A stretch of 64,000 nucleotides of DNA from Cristatella mucedo (taxonomy: Eukaryota; Bryozoa; Phylactolaemata; Cristatellidae), in NCBI GenBank assembly GCA_009760855.2, contig WPIO01000013.1:6284001-6348000 (forward strand), written 5' to 3'. The translations under genes and the position numbers were made by a program. Every line of letters begins with the position of its first letter. Within the stretch, counting starts at the first letter, position 1. The notes beneath the pieces were generated by a model, which saw only the letters and a list, made by a program, of their open reading frames with translations, did no database searches and had not been told where the DNA came from. Below are positions 36,340 to 48,685 of this stretch, piece by piece.

Positions 36340-36476
36340 GCCGTGCTGGTTTGGCCCAGTGGTTAAGGTGCTCGCGCGGACCACGGTCTGGCAGAGGTCG
36401 TGGGCCCGAGCCCCGCGGCATATGTGAAGCGCCTGAATAGAGACAAAAATCTCTTAGGGCACTGTACAAATGAATT

Positions 36477-36511
<35 letters not shown>

Positions 36512-36515
36512 CGGT
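36340..36515 (+). mobile_element. SINE family B copy
   Basis: Head GTGCTGGTTTGGCCCAGTGG is box-A-like, the box B region reads GGGCCCGAGCCCC, then the LINE-like tail, ending in a TTA microsatellite (36479-36511). Confidence 0.85.
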
Positions 36516-38837
36516 GAGCGGCTATTTGACTGACAGCGCGAGCAGCATGGATCATGTCGCACATTACCATTCGTCGTCTGCAATACGCTTATGTGACAAA
36601 CGCACAAATGCCATTACGTATGCTAATTGCACAATACGCAGCCGCATCCTCGCATGCAACACCGTAGCCAAGATTTTTGCAAGGCTAAAATTCTAGCTGA
36701 CTCTTGACAAACAAGCGCGCTAAAGCTGCGGGGGGGGGCCCCCCCCCCCCCGCTGCGCGGGGGCCAGCTGACCTCCACTTCGCAGCCCTGTCGGTCGGTC
36801 GGTCCGACGGGGGCCGAAGGGGGAACTGTCAACAAAATGGTAAAAATAAATGTCCAAGTTACTTTTGGAAGCTTTCTTTTTTTAAATACAAGCAAGTTAT
36901 AGATGCAGCACCAAATTTTGACGAATGGCAAACGACCAAAACACTGTAAGCAAAAGTATTTATTTCAAGACACGTTCACTCCGGAAGTAGTAAATCGAGC
37001 TCAGTAATGTGAGCTTATGTGAATGTAGTGCCAATAGAATGGTATTTTCTCGGCGAACTTTGTATACACAGAAAAGCTACTCATCTCAATGCGGACGTCA
37101 GACCATCAGCTAAAACTATGAACTATGGCGCACGATTCTCAAGATAGTGACCCGCCCCTCGAGGTCAACTTTCCGACTGGTGGCTGTAGCGATCTAAAAG
37201 CGTGAGCCCGAACCCGCGAAGCGAAGCTCCGCCCTTTGGGAGAACACGCCCGTCAATCTAATAAGTATTGAGAAGGGGCTTCGTCGAATGGCTGTTCGTG
37301 CTATATTTACTTGCCAAACGTACTTTACACTAGTCGCGATTCGCCTCCTTCTATTCGAGAAAGTCGGAAGTGACTGTCGTTCGGAAACTAGACTACCATT
37401 CGGAAATTAGACTATCGTTTGGGATACTGTAATATACTGCCGCCTTAACCACTGTAGCTCTGAAGTACATTATTACCGTGCCTATTGAATCCTGGACCGC
37501 TGATCCACTCTCCACTGCCATTTACAAAAAGAACGCCTACGACAGGCCACGCCAGTCCTTTTCCATCCACAGACGGATTACTACGTCGAACTAGCGTGTT
37601 CTTTAGAAATCAGCCTGAAAATGCTGATTCAATTATATTCAAGGAAAATTAAGGAGATTTGAATGTCTAATTTTTGTCGTTTTTAGTCGCGATTTGTTTA
37701 GGCGAAAGCGCTGGTAAACCCCGGCTGGTCTACGCTTACGATGTCCGGTACATCGCCGATAGAATTCGTTCTCAGATTTTGTGCTGGCGGTACCTAAGGG
37801 TCTTGTAAGGCTGAGTGTGTCCTAAAAGTGTGCATTTATCTAATTATTTAATTATTTCAGGGATACATGGTGCCGGCTTACTTACTTCTAGCTTGTCTAA
37901 ATCAAGCTGTATTTTTGAATGTTACCCGTTTTATCATGCCCTATCCAATAATAGAGATCTGATCAATTTGACATTTGGAATATCTAATTATTTGTACGTT
38001 CACAGCATTTCAGCCGCCTCTCGTGTACAATGAACCTTATTAAATTTACTTAAATTTAGGACAACTTTTCTGTTTGTCTCTCTAAGCAGTGTGTCTTCGC
38101 CCTTCTCACGTGTCTTGAAAATGTCACAGGTAGGCGATTAATAGTCTGATTAGCGTGGAATTCGAAATACACGCTCCTTTTTATAAGCTTCAAAGTAGAA
38201 TGCTGGAAACGGAGTAACTCGGGCTTCTTCGTCATCATGTTCATGCTTTTACATCATTCATTGTCTTCTTTGAGTGCTTTCCCAACTGTGGTATTCAGTG
38301 CCTTGCCAATTCTATAGCTTGGCCAATTCTACTCCGATCGACGTAAAATTTGGCATATAAGTTGGGCTCAGCTAGAGGCTCAGCTAGATAATTATTAAAT
38401 ACTATTTATGTTGGTTCTGGTCTGAGTAAGTATAACTGTACATGCCTTTGTATGTCCTTGAACTTGCTATTGTTGATGTCTTTATAAAGTCTGATATGTT
38501 AAATAATTTTTCAATTTCTTTTTTAGAACTTACTAATATAAAACTAAGTGTCCTGAATCGTCTGAGCTGTTTGAAATGTTTTTAAAGGGCATGGTATTAG
38601 ATCTGTTAATTTTGCAAGATAGCCCTGTTTGGGTAAAGGCCTGTGAAAAACGTGACCGTGACTTTTACAGGTCATCCGAAAATCAACATTACACCTATGC
38701 TTATATAAAAAAAACATCGCTCGATTTAACCTTGCTGTTTATGCCCATTTGCCTGCCGATCGTTCCATTGGTCATTGAGATATATCAATAAATGTGATGT
38801 TATGGGAGATAAATCCCATAGGGGTGGGGCATAATAA
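36516..38837. other. Intergenic, unassigned
   Basis: AT-rich; the only notable sequence is a G-run/C-run inverted pair with spacer at 36730-36760. No gene seen. Confidence 0.5.
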
Positions 38838-39060
38838 TAATACACTTGATAAAGCGCCCCCAGAGAACTCAATCTCTTTCTAGGTGCTTTACATTTGCTG
38901 CAAAGGAAACGCGATCGAGTGGTGAGTGGTGTCATGCTTGATAAACAACATGAATAACATAGCATCGTTAGGGGTGACATGCACAGGGTCAGCATGCAAG
39001 TGTGGTTAGTGGCAGCATGCGACAGTGTCAGTACGCATAAGCACATAAAGGACAAATCAC
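38838..39060 (-). mobile_element. LINE family 1, 3' end
   Basis: TAATAATA start, then AGAGAACTCAATCTCTTTCT and TTTACATTTGCTGCAAAGGA, the antisense LINE tail and 3' UTR; closely similar to 60690-60860. Confidence 0.78.
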
Positions 39061-40617
39061 AGGGAATAACTCCCAATCCCTCTGCAGTTCCCCTTTGCAG
39101 CCTCTTTTCCCTCGTTCAGATTAGTTGTGAAACTGTACTGGTCGTACCACGGGCACACAGCCAGCCATGGAAGGTGAAGGTAGCGTGCTGTGCTGGGTGA
39201 GAAAACGCTCGATTCGCCCCTGCAGGTAGGTCGGGAGGGGGTCGGAGCCGTTCGGCTCTCCTACCTTATGTCTATGACCTCGAACTTGGTAGACTAATGT
39301 CAGCACATTTCCGTGTACTCTGTCCGTGGTGGTTGTGGTCGTCTGCTCCACGTTCCATTGAGCGGCTGAGATCACCGGCTTGCAACGGTCTTGGTGGATC
39401 GGAGATGAATCACGTGCTCGCTAGTGAAGTCGCGGCCGCTTACTCGGCCAATCTGATAAGCGCGGCTCAGCGAAAGGATGCTTACTAGAGCTACCCAATA
39501 CGCGTGTCTCAGTTCGAGGATTTTGTATCGCGAGATGGCACGGCTGACTTATAAGCGAAAGTCTCCTGGGTGATTCTCTTATACTTTACAAGAGCGAGCG
39601 AAGGCTTTCCCGGCAATGCATCTTTTCGTGAGATCATACGATGTCAAGTTAATGTCGACTATGAATATGCATGTAACAGCCATTGAAGGAAGTACTCTCC
39701 GCGCTAATAAAAGTTGACGGGGACATATTGCGGCCATGCTAGCTTCATGAGTCCTCAAGCAGCGCGATGCAATACGACAAGCGCCTGCCTCGGGGAGGCA
39801 AGGCTAGAGAGCCTGTTTATCACACCGTGGCGGCCAGGGGCACCTGCTTAAAACTTGCACGAGGCAAGCTAGATACAGTGGTCCTCATGATGTCTATAGA
39901 AGCGAAATGCGTTTTAAAGGAAATCTTATACTTTACTGGGGTTACGGCTTCAATTTTTCCACTACAATTGACCCGAGTCAGTGAAGAGCAGGCGTTCGAC
40001 AGCGAGCCAGTATTCGGTCACGCTGCTGTTATAATAATAATAATAATAATAATACAGTATTATTAACGTATTTCACCGTTATAAGCCCCCGTTTTTCCAA
40101 AATGTGGGCTCAGATAATGGAGAGGGAGCTTATACGTAGAAGGTTACTTTTTAGCTCTAATATTGCGCTAAACAACGTACCTGCTTTGATTGCGTTTCCG
40201 GTATTTGAATGCTTTTTGAATGCATTTGTGGCATTTCAAATGCAATAGACCGAATGGAAGATGACACAGTTTATGAAAAGAGTGACGACGACAATGATGA
40301 TCATGGAGTTTCTATCAAATTTCAAGCCTGTGATATTAACGAGTAAGATCGGAACACAATATAGCGCTACAAATGCACTAGAGCAACTTCTCAACTTAAG
40401 TTAGCAGGCCAAATACTCTGCGTTCGTAACGGCGTTAGTCCTAGCCGACGCGTGATAAACACCGGTGAAGCTGGCAACTTAAAGCACGCCAAACGAGTCA
40501 AAGTTTTACCTAGAAACACGCTGGCATTCTGTCCAGGTAGCAGAGCACGGCAGCTGTAACAAGTGCCCATAGCATAGCATAGAAAGTCTGTATCCTTGCC
40601 TAGAGCGATGTATTTCA

Positions 40618-40722
40618 AAGCCACGCCGAGGTCGTGGGCTCGAGTCCCGTAGCATACATGAAGCGCCTGAGAAGAGATTAAGTTCTCTTAGGGCGCAATA
40701 TACATGAATTTTTATTATTAAA
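40618..40722 (+). mobile_element. SINE family B copy, 5' truncated
   Basis: It starts at GAGGTCGTGGGCTCGAGTCC and keeps the tail AAGCGCCTGAGAAGAGATTA and a TTA-rich end. Confidence 0.8.
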
Positions 40723-41577
40723 GCCACAGAGAGACTGCATGTTCATCGCACTGTGGATAGATTCCAGCTCTCTACTGCGAAGCCAACTAATTATTGCATA
40801 TCTAAAATCTGGTTCCTAAAGGCTGTGAATCAGAAACCACTACTAATCCCGAGGGCTGCCATTTTCTGGCTGGTATAGCATTCCAAAGTTGGACAGAAAT
40901 AATGTAAGCGAGAGATTGACTGAACTTAGGTGTGAATCATCCCGCGTGACTCAGAAGTCACAAATCTTGTAATCAGACCTGTCTCAATATAGATTTGTCG
41001 AAAAATGCAGCTCCACTTTTTTCACTGCAGTTGGCGGTTTGCTCGCAATGTCTCACCTTCTAGGATTGTCCCAGTATCGATGCCCGTCTAGGCATTGAAT
41101 AAGGAAATCCGTAAAGCTAAGATGCGTGTAAATGTATCTGTTTTTTAAACAGTAACGCGAGAGAATTTCCGTGTTTATGAACATCCAAGTGCTTGCCGCC
41201 TGTGCCCGTTGTCCTTTTGGCCTGTGCTTCTACCATTGTCATCCTGTCTAAGCCAGCTGCTAAGCTAAAGCTAAAGCCTCATTTTTCCTTGCAGAATTTT
41301 TTCATCCAAGTAGATTGTTCTTCATCCGGTTGTGTTTCAATTGTGCACGTTATGATTACCATCGGTTACAAACTTCCTTTCAAGCTTAGTTGAAGGGCAT
41401 AGAGAGGAATTTTATTCTCTCTGGGCTATTTGCAAGGGCACTATTAGTAGTAGTTTTATTTTTATTATATTTGTATGAGCATATGGTTTCGATATAATTG
41501 AAGACATCCATGATGAAATGTAGGAATGGCACAAAATCAAGCCCTGCTCGATACTACTCGATGCTTCGAAGAATAGA

Positions 41578-41728
41578 ATTGGGTGCTGGTTTGGCCCGGT
41601 GGTTAAGGTGCCTGCCCCGACCAAGGTCCGGCCGAGGTCGTGCGGTCGAGCCCCGTGGCAAATGTGAAGCGCCTGAATAGAGCTCAAGTTCTCTCAGGGC
41701 GCTATACAAATGCATTATATATATATTT
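41578..41728 (+). mobile_element. SINE family B copy, full length
   Basis: Box-A-like TTTGGCCCGGTGGTTAAGG, box B GGTCGAGCCCC, then tail with CTCTCAGGGCGCTATACAAA and an AT end. Best intact copy of the family here. Confidence 0.85.
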
Positions 41729-42489
41729 TTCATTACCTTTGTACGAGCGAGGCCAATGTTCGTGCTGTCGAGCTATTTTCCGAGAAATTCAATCTCAACG
41801 AGTACCCAGAGCACACCTAACGGAGTACAGTAGCACATACCAGTCCGATCACGTTTACAGCGGTGTGTACCTGTGCATTTAAGAATGCCCATTATAAAGA
41901 AATTTTGTTCTTACGGCATGTCGCATACAGTACATAAAAAAGCTGTATAATAATAATCTCTTCTTGCTCACTTGTTGCATGCATTGCTGAGCGTAATAAT
42001 GGCCAGGTTTAAATAGTGGAGACTTCGCCCCTACTTTAAAAAAGAATTCGCATCGTGCGCTGCCAATGATTTTGTCGCTGCCGAGCTTGTATGACTCTTT
42101 GCTTTTTTTCTAACAAGGCAGCGAAAGCGCCAGCTTGCCTTCCATGACTTGCAACCGTGTAAGACACGTGTACTCCATACTGATGTGTCAGCCACGCCTT
42201 TGACGACAGACCAGACGAGCCTCTGAATTTTGCATCAGTTTCAGAAGATTAAGGGTAGGGGCCGGGTGTACTACTAAATAATGAGAATTGCAATGCTCTA
42301 GACGCGATGTCAAAAATGTGTGAATTAGTTTTGCTGTCGTACTCTTATCTAATCAAGCTATGATTTTTGCAGTGTTCCTTATCCGAAGGTGGGGCGATTT
42401 GGCAGTCAAAGAAATGTGGTCATCTAATGACGATTCGTTTTGGAATCGTAACCTAGATTGCAGGAACTCAACGTGGGAGTAATGTTAGC

Positions 42490-43010
42490 TGAACCAATCA
42501 ACGTGGAAGGGATGCTAGCTGAACCAATCTTGAGGATTGGGTATTCTAACTTTCATATGACACTTGGCTTGCCCATAACTATTAGGTTGGTTGTCTCATC
42601 GTTAGGCTTCTTGAAGTTGATAGCCATTTGAAAGCGAATTCTTTCGATGCAGGATGTAAGGAAATCAAGTCAGTCGGATGAGGAGCGAGACTTGGACGGG
42701 TCAAAAGATAGGTAGAGCTGGATGTCATCAGCTTAGAAATAAAAGCCAAGATTTTGTTTGGCGATGACATATGCCGATATGACGATGCTAGAGGGACAGT
42801 ATAGGTAGCAAAAAGAAGAGGTCTCAAGACCAAGCCTGAGATATCGCATACTTGTAAGAACTCCCTACGATGACCGACCGTCGCTTACATCTAGACTCTG
42901 TCATCAATCGCACTGAGTTGGGCTTTACCCGTCAAGCATTGCTTCAGTGATGCTTAGCCATGTCGGGAGGTCCTCTGGAATCCTGAGGTCAATGGCATCA
43001 AATGCAGCCG
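42490..43010 (-). mobile_element. Degenerate LINE reverse-transcriptase fragment
   Basis: The minus strand reads VLRPLLFATYTVPLASS and, upstream, LMPLTSGFQRTSRHG, recognisable as RT blocks (GSVLGPLLF-type and [10 protein letters not shown]-type). A 31-bp tandem duplication occurs at about 42465-42535. Confidence 0.6.
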
Positions 43011-43559
43011 AGTGACCTCAAAAGCAAACTCTAAATAATTGGTAATTTTTGCAGTATGCTCGCAGTACAGTATTTTTTTACCAGCCTTCAGATTTCGCCG
43101 AGGACTCAGACATTCTTGTTTAATCCATAAACTCAGACTGGTGCTCTTAAAAAGCATGCCTTCCCAAAAGTTCCATTGGTACAGAACCAAAGAGACCCTT
43201 CTCTTTCTTAATGAAAAGCTTCGAAAGCGTGCAGCATACTTATAGGCATACTTGCATGCCCAGACTTGAACGCCATTTTAAAAGACTGGCCCTGACACCG
43301 ATCTTACCGGGTTCAACGACTACATCCGTTTCTACGCTTCGAAGCTTCAGAATGCCAGGGCTTATTTTTTGTAACCCATCTGCAGTCTTGCCAATCAAAC
43401 TACAAGCAAATTTACAGGACAGTAAACTCTACTTGGTAAGGCTGAGCGGTATCACTCTCCAGATATTGACTACGTGGCTTAAAAAGAATTTTCTGCCTTC
43501 TTTAATATAAAAGAGCACCTGTGCACTTGTGTAATTTTATAAAGGACTTTTCATGGCTT

Positions 43560-44110
43560 CTGCAGATGATGTGGGCGCAACAAATTGCTCATTTCTTAAG
43601 GCTATAAAAAAGAACTCTCCCTCGCAGATGTAATACAAAACCCTCCCTGGTTTTCACTGGCAGCAGTACATATCCCAGCAGCGGCTTTGGTCTTCATAGG
43701 TTCACTTGCTAGAGGGACTCGTTCGAAGTTCTATTCGGCCGGCCATCCCTCAATCGATCTAAAAAAGCCTGTAGTAGGCTGAGGTTCCACAAAATTGTCG
43801 CCCAGTCTCCCTTTTTTCATTACTAGTCCAATATTCTTGAAAAAGTGTCACTTAGAAGTATGTGGATCACAAAGACAAAAATGGCTTCCTAGGAAATGTT
43901 CAGCCGAAATTCAAATGACTATTCCACTGAAACTGTTCTCTTGTATGTGAGCATGGGTATACTAGGGAGCAAGAATGATGGTAAGGTGCCTTTTTCCTGC
44001 TAGATTTGCTCGCAGCATTCGAAACTTTTGATCACATGCTCCTTCTAGGGCTATCGAGAATAAAAGTCTGCCGGCGTTATGAGGCTCTAGCTTGAATTTT
44101 ACTTGCTTTT
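43560..44110 (+). mobile_element. Older degenerate LINE reverse-transcriptase fragment
   Basis: It reads LDLLAAFETFDHMLLLGL near 44000-44060 in broken frames. It is cut off by the better-preserved LINE starting at about 44110. Confidence 0.6.
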
Positions 44111-45785
44111 GACCAACTTAGCCCTGCCATAACCAAGATTTTTAATGCTTCTTTAGGAAAAGGGGTCGTCCCCAAGTCCTTCAAATCGGCAATCGTTAGA
44201 CCTATTCTTAAAAAGCCTGGATTAGACACAGAGGTCCTAGCAAACTATCGTCCAGTTTCCCTTCTTCCGTTCTTATCAAAGATTCTTGGAAAAATTGTTG
44301 CTAAGCAGCTAGTTGAACATATTGAAAATAATGGAATGTCAGAAACATTTCAATCGGGGTTCAAGAGGCAGCACTCAACTGAAACTGCTCTCCTCCGTGT
44401 TAACAATGACATTCTACGTGGCAACGACGACGGGAATGTTACTGCCCTAGCTCTGCTAGATCTGTCTGCTGCCTTCGACACCATTGATCACGAAGTTCTG
44501 CTTGAACGATTGAGAACAACGATCGGTCTGGCAGACGAAGCACTGGCGTGGTTTAAATCATACTTGTCTGATCATGTTCAATCCTTGTCGAGTGGGGGTC
44601 AGGTCTCAGACATGAGAAGGGTCACCTGTGGAGTCCCTCAAGGGTCTGTACTCGGTCCCTTGCTGTTCTTCATTTATACACAACCTCTGGGAAAAGTGAT
44701 TAAGGCCAATGGAATAGGATATCACTTCTATGCTGACGATACTCGGTTGTATTTGTCATTTAAGCCGTCGGAATCTGCTGCAGCAACTGAGAAACTGAAT
44801 GCTTGCCTTGCCGATATTCGATCCTGGATGTCGGAAAACTTCCTGAAATTAAATGACGATAAAGCCGAACTGCTTCTCATAGGACACCCTAAGCGCGTAG
44901 CTGGATTAAAAGGCTTTGCTGTTCTAATAGGTGATGCTATTGTGCGACCTTCACCACGTGCTCGTAATCTAGGTGTCGTGTTCGACAGCTGCCTCAATTT
45001 CAAAAGCTTCATTCAGAAGACTGCCTCTACAGCTAGCCATCACATCCGATCCCTATCCAAGATTAGAAGCTGTCTCCCACAGTGGCTTGTAAAAAATTTA
45101 ACTAGCTCTTTGTTCTGTCTCGGCTTGATTATTGTAATTCCCTTTTGGCTGGGCTACCAAAGAAAGCTATTATGCCACTACAGCGGACTATGAATATGGC
45201 TGCAAGGCTGGCATTCAAGTCCCAGCGGTTTGAGCACGTGTCACCTCTGCTAAAAGAGCTAGGATGGTTGCCGGTTGAGCAAAAGATACAGAGCAAAGTT
45301 CTTACGCTGACCCACAAGGCCCGCCACGGCTTGGCTCCTTTGTACCTAGCTGAACTGCTGCATCAGTTTCAGCCTGTTCGCGCCCTCAGGTCCTGTGTGG
45401 ACAATAAATTAGCTGTCCCTTTCCTCCGCTTAAAGACAGTTGGCGACAGAAGCTTTAGCTCTGCAGGTCCTAGACTGTGGAACTCGCTTCCACAATTCTT
45501 ACGCAACGACATCTACTCTCCAACTGCCGACTATGGCACATCTTTTTCAGCGGTCCTGAACTGCTACTTCTATGCTACTCACTACCTCAACTGCTCTCCT
45601 GACTCTGCTATGCTTCCCACTTTCTCTTTGTTGCGTGAGACGAAGTCTGTTGGCTACCGAATGCGTACCGAAAGCCGCTTAGGCTGTGAGTTCGCTATAC
45701 AAAACTCTCCTGTGTAACACCCACATGGTCTTTATGACTTTGTGGAGTTACTGACGGAGATACATTACATTACATTACATTACTT
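44110..45785 (+). mobile_element. CR1/L2-type LINE, RT to 3' end (family 2), best preserved
   Basis: Reverse transcriptase blocks in order: [76 protein letters not shown] (catalytic YADD near 44727-44740), [15 protein letters not shown] and [10 protein letters not shown]. One frameshift near 45115 separates this from the C-terminal part ([16 protein letters not shown] ... LGWLPVEQKIQ ... RLWNSLPQFL). The 3' end is a TACAT/ATTAC repeat (45761-45785), as expected after target-primed reverse transcription. 5' truncated: no endonuclease is visible. Confidence 0.92.
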
Positions 45786-45899
45786 TGTAGAGTCTGTAGC
45801 TTTCCAGTCTCATGCTGCAGACCTTTCAACGATGGAATTCTAAAAGGGTGTGCTCTCGATACGTCGCAGTTCTCCAGCTATAAGCTTCTAGAGAAAGCC

Positions 45900-46300
45900 A
45901 TTTAGACATTTTATATCAGCTATCACTTCAAGGCAGGTGAAGCCTAGTTGTGCGCGTCCTTTAAGCCACCAGAATCAGCTACGGTGAATTGCAAGATGAG
46001 CGAATGCATGCCTTGCATGCATTCTGCCTGGATTTCGGTAAATGTGCTTAAGCTAAAAGATAATAAACCCAGCTCCTACTCATAGGAAATCCTAAACGCA
46101 CGGTTAGAATAAGTGGCTTTAGTCTCCTAATTAGAGTCGCCGCAATGCGTCCATCGAGTGCACGCAATTTGGGCATTCTATCTGACGAGCGCTTGAAGTT
46201 GAAAGCTTCATTCAGAAGAGCGTCCCCATAGCCAATCAACATGCTCGATCCTTGTCAAGCCGTAGGGACTACTTCTAGTGCAGCGGCTGGCCATGGATCT
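45900..46300 (+). mobile_element. Degenerate LINE reverse-transcriptase fragment
   Basis: In broken frames it matches the [19 protein letters not shown] to RNLGVVFDS part of the LINE just upstream. Confidence 0.7.
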
Positions 46301-46379
46301 TAATCTAATTTCTGAAAGAATTTCAGCGAGGCCTAATAACAATAATATTTTGCCAGCTCTGGCAAAATATTTCCACTCA

Positions 46380-46560
46380 TTTTGGAGGTTATAATAATAA
46401 AAATTGATAATAAATGTGTACTGCGCTAGCAGAGAACTGAATCTCTTTCTAGGCACTATAAAGTTGCTGGGTAGAAAGAATTACCAAAGGATTGGTGGTA
46501 TCCACAAGTAGGGTGAGTATATTTTGAGATTATGACACTGTCTTTGGCTTATGGGCGGTT
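46380..46560 (-). mobile_element. LINE/SINE 3' tail fragment
   Basis: AGAGAACTGAATCTCTTTCT and flanking AATAATA; only the shared tail is clear. Confidence 0.6.
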
Positions 46561-46991
46561 GAGATTTATGGCAGTGATGTATAAGTAACGAACGGGAAAG
46601 GCCCGGAGAGTAACGTCGAGGACGCCGGACGGGGCAGTAGCGTACTGGCCTGCTGCGGCGTCAGTACGAATAAACGTCTTTGAGCCCGCTTCGACGTTCT
46701 TCGTGGTATCGCGTACCTGCCGCTTCGAGAATATCAAAATACAAGCAGCAGACATAGTTTAAGCAGGTACATGCAGATGAAGAAATAATCACATAGACCC
46801 ACCAAATGCTGCAATAAACAAGTGCGTTTTGAGCTTCGTTTTAAGGTAGGAGCGTTCTTGTGCTATTGTCGTGCTTTTACCCGATCCGCTGCGAACTCGT
46901 GCCACGAAATGGGAGCAGTCCTTAATGAGCGAAGCGCAAAATTGATATAAGCTATTATACGTACAGAAATATATAGTAGAAAGTAGGAAGC

Positions 46992-46996
<5 letters not shown>

Positions 46997-47035
<39 letters not shown>

Positions 47036-47040
47036 TGGAG
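46997..47040 (+). repeat. (GA)n microsatellite
   Basis: GA units followed by a G-run, about 1.4 kb upstream of the RING gene. Confidence 0.95.
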
Positions 47041-47160
47041 GGAGAGAGCTGCATTTCCGCAAGTGTAGGGGCGCTCTAGATGGTTGCCCTATTTTTTCAG
47101 CCTGTGATTGGCTAGAGTGGAGTTAAGAGGTCACCGTCACTACGGCTGCAGTCTCGTCAA

Positions 47161-47172
47161 CCAAGATGGCGC
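47161..47172 (+). promoter_or_regulatory. YY1-like motif upstream of RING gene
   Basis: CCAAGATGGCGC matches the AAGATGGCG core of YY1 sites, which often mark transcription starts. It is 1.3 kb before the start codon, so a leader intron would be needed if it marks the true promoter. Confidence 0.35.
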
Positions 47173-48071
47173 CTGACGGGGTACGTGTTATGGGTTGTGC
47201 AACCCGGAACGCCTGCTGCGTTTTTCCGCGGCTGCAGTGTTTTCGGTGGATTTGACGTGAGCATCGTGTGAGCTTAGTTGTATAGCGCTCTCGATACGTT
47301 TTATCAAGTTTATATGTCTACGGAGGCCTCACCTTTAGTCGCAATATTGCTGTATGGGTCTGGGCTAAGTGCAGCCTGCTGGCTCCGTTCCGTAGATAGC
47401 GGTTACATACAGCGATTCGATATTGCATTCGCTTGCCTAGGTCGTGTAGCCTCCGTGCCCGCTTGGCTAACGCGTTGCACTCGGCTTCCCATCGGGTGTA
47501 CGCTGCCGGATCCGCTCTGCTGCCCCGCCCGGCGACGCGGTCCGCGCCTGCCTCGCAGCCGCCCCTCACACGACAGAGGTCGTCAGCGAACGTATCGTTT
47601 CGAATTAGAAGGCTGTCAGCGTTACCGCAGCATATACTTAGGAAAGCATTGGACCGCGACTAGCCACTTTTCCTATTTCCGTGCACCGCTTGCATACGGT
47701 CGTTTGGACGTTCGGCCCTGGCCCGGCGATATGCGGCCGCAGCTAGGCGTTAGGCCCCGGCGCTGCCCCGGCGTTCTACTGTGACTCTCGGCCTAAGTAG
47801 CTTAAGCCGTCGCTCTTGGCGCTCTGTTGCTCTTGGAGCACTTGGCGGCGTGCCGACCGCCGCCGTCAATGGAAAGCATTGTGCTAGTCGTACTTGTCGC
47901 ACTCAGTCCAGCTGCTGTGTGCCTACTCAATCGAAAGCTTACTTTCCTTGCTCCCATCGCGAGTCTGCGTGACTCGGCGCGTTTAACGATAGCGGCCGAT
48001 TGCCGAGGTCGTGCCTATGTGCCGCTAACGGGGCAAAGTGAGCCCCGGCAATTTGATGGTTCAGTTCTCCT

Positions 48072-48074
<3 letters not shown>

Positions 48075-48134
<60 letters not shown>
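48075..48134 (+). repeat. (CT)n microsatellite upstream of RING gene
   Basis: About 29 units, 335 bp before the RING gene start codon, in its presumed promoter or 5' UTR. Confidence 0.96.
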
Positions 48135-48137
<3 letters not shown>

Positions 48138-48467
48138 GCATTGCTGTCGCCATCGCATTGGCCCGTCGTTCGCTACCCTGTCAGCAGCCGAGGCGCTATC
48201 CGTGCCGTACCTCATAGGCGTCAGTTCTGTCCGTTGCAGAGATACGCCTTCCCGTCAGAGGCGAGCTTCTTGTGACTGGCCGCCGAGTCGCGCTCGACGC
48301 TGCCGGCCGGCCGCACGCTCCGAGCCGCTCCGTCGCCCGATGGAGCCGCGGCGCGAGCCTCCTCCGACCATCGCTGCGTGAGCCGAGCAGCGTGGCTCGA
48401 GAGCGTGCCAGCGGTCAGTCGGCCCAAGTAGGGGGCGGGGTGCGAGAGGCAGAAGCCGGCGGCAGCC

Positions 48468-48607
48468 ATGGACATGCAGGAGATGTCCTTCCAGAACGTC
48501 ATCGACAACGTGCTGAAGCCGGCTGGGGTCAAGGTCGGCGGCTACCCGGACGACATATTCGTGGAGCTGGGCGACGACGAGCGAGAGCGCTGGCAGTGCA
48601 GCATCTG
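48468..48607 (+). CDS. RING gene exon 1
   Basis: It encodes MDMQEMSFQNVIDNVL and on to the first RING cysteines (WQCSI plus a split Cys codon). The donor is ATCTG|GTCTGT. A run of 56 C residues begins 21 bp downstream. A continuous open frame through the C tract is an artefact of the homopolymer. Confidence 0.85.
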
Positions 48608-48628
48608 GTCTGTTGAGCTCGTCTGCCG

Positions 48629-48685
<57 letters not shown>

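Larger units (their letters stand above)
39061..42489. other. Intergenic, mostly unassigned
   Basis: Apart from SINEs at 40.6 and 41.6 kb and an AAT repeat at 40029-40060, nothing is recognised. A minus-strand open frame at 39121-39375 is of unknown origin. Confidence 0.5.
47041..48467 (+). promoter_or_regulatory. Upstream region of RING gene
   Basis: GC content rises toward the start codon, with a YY1-like site at 47161 and a CT tract at 48075. It probably includes the promoter and 5' UTR; no transcription start can be fixed. Confidence 0.35.
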
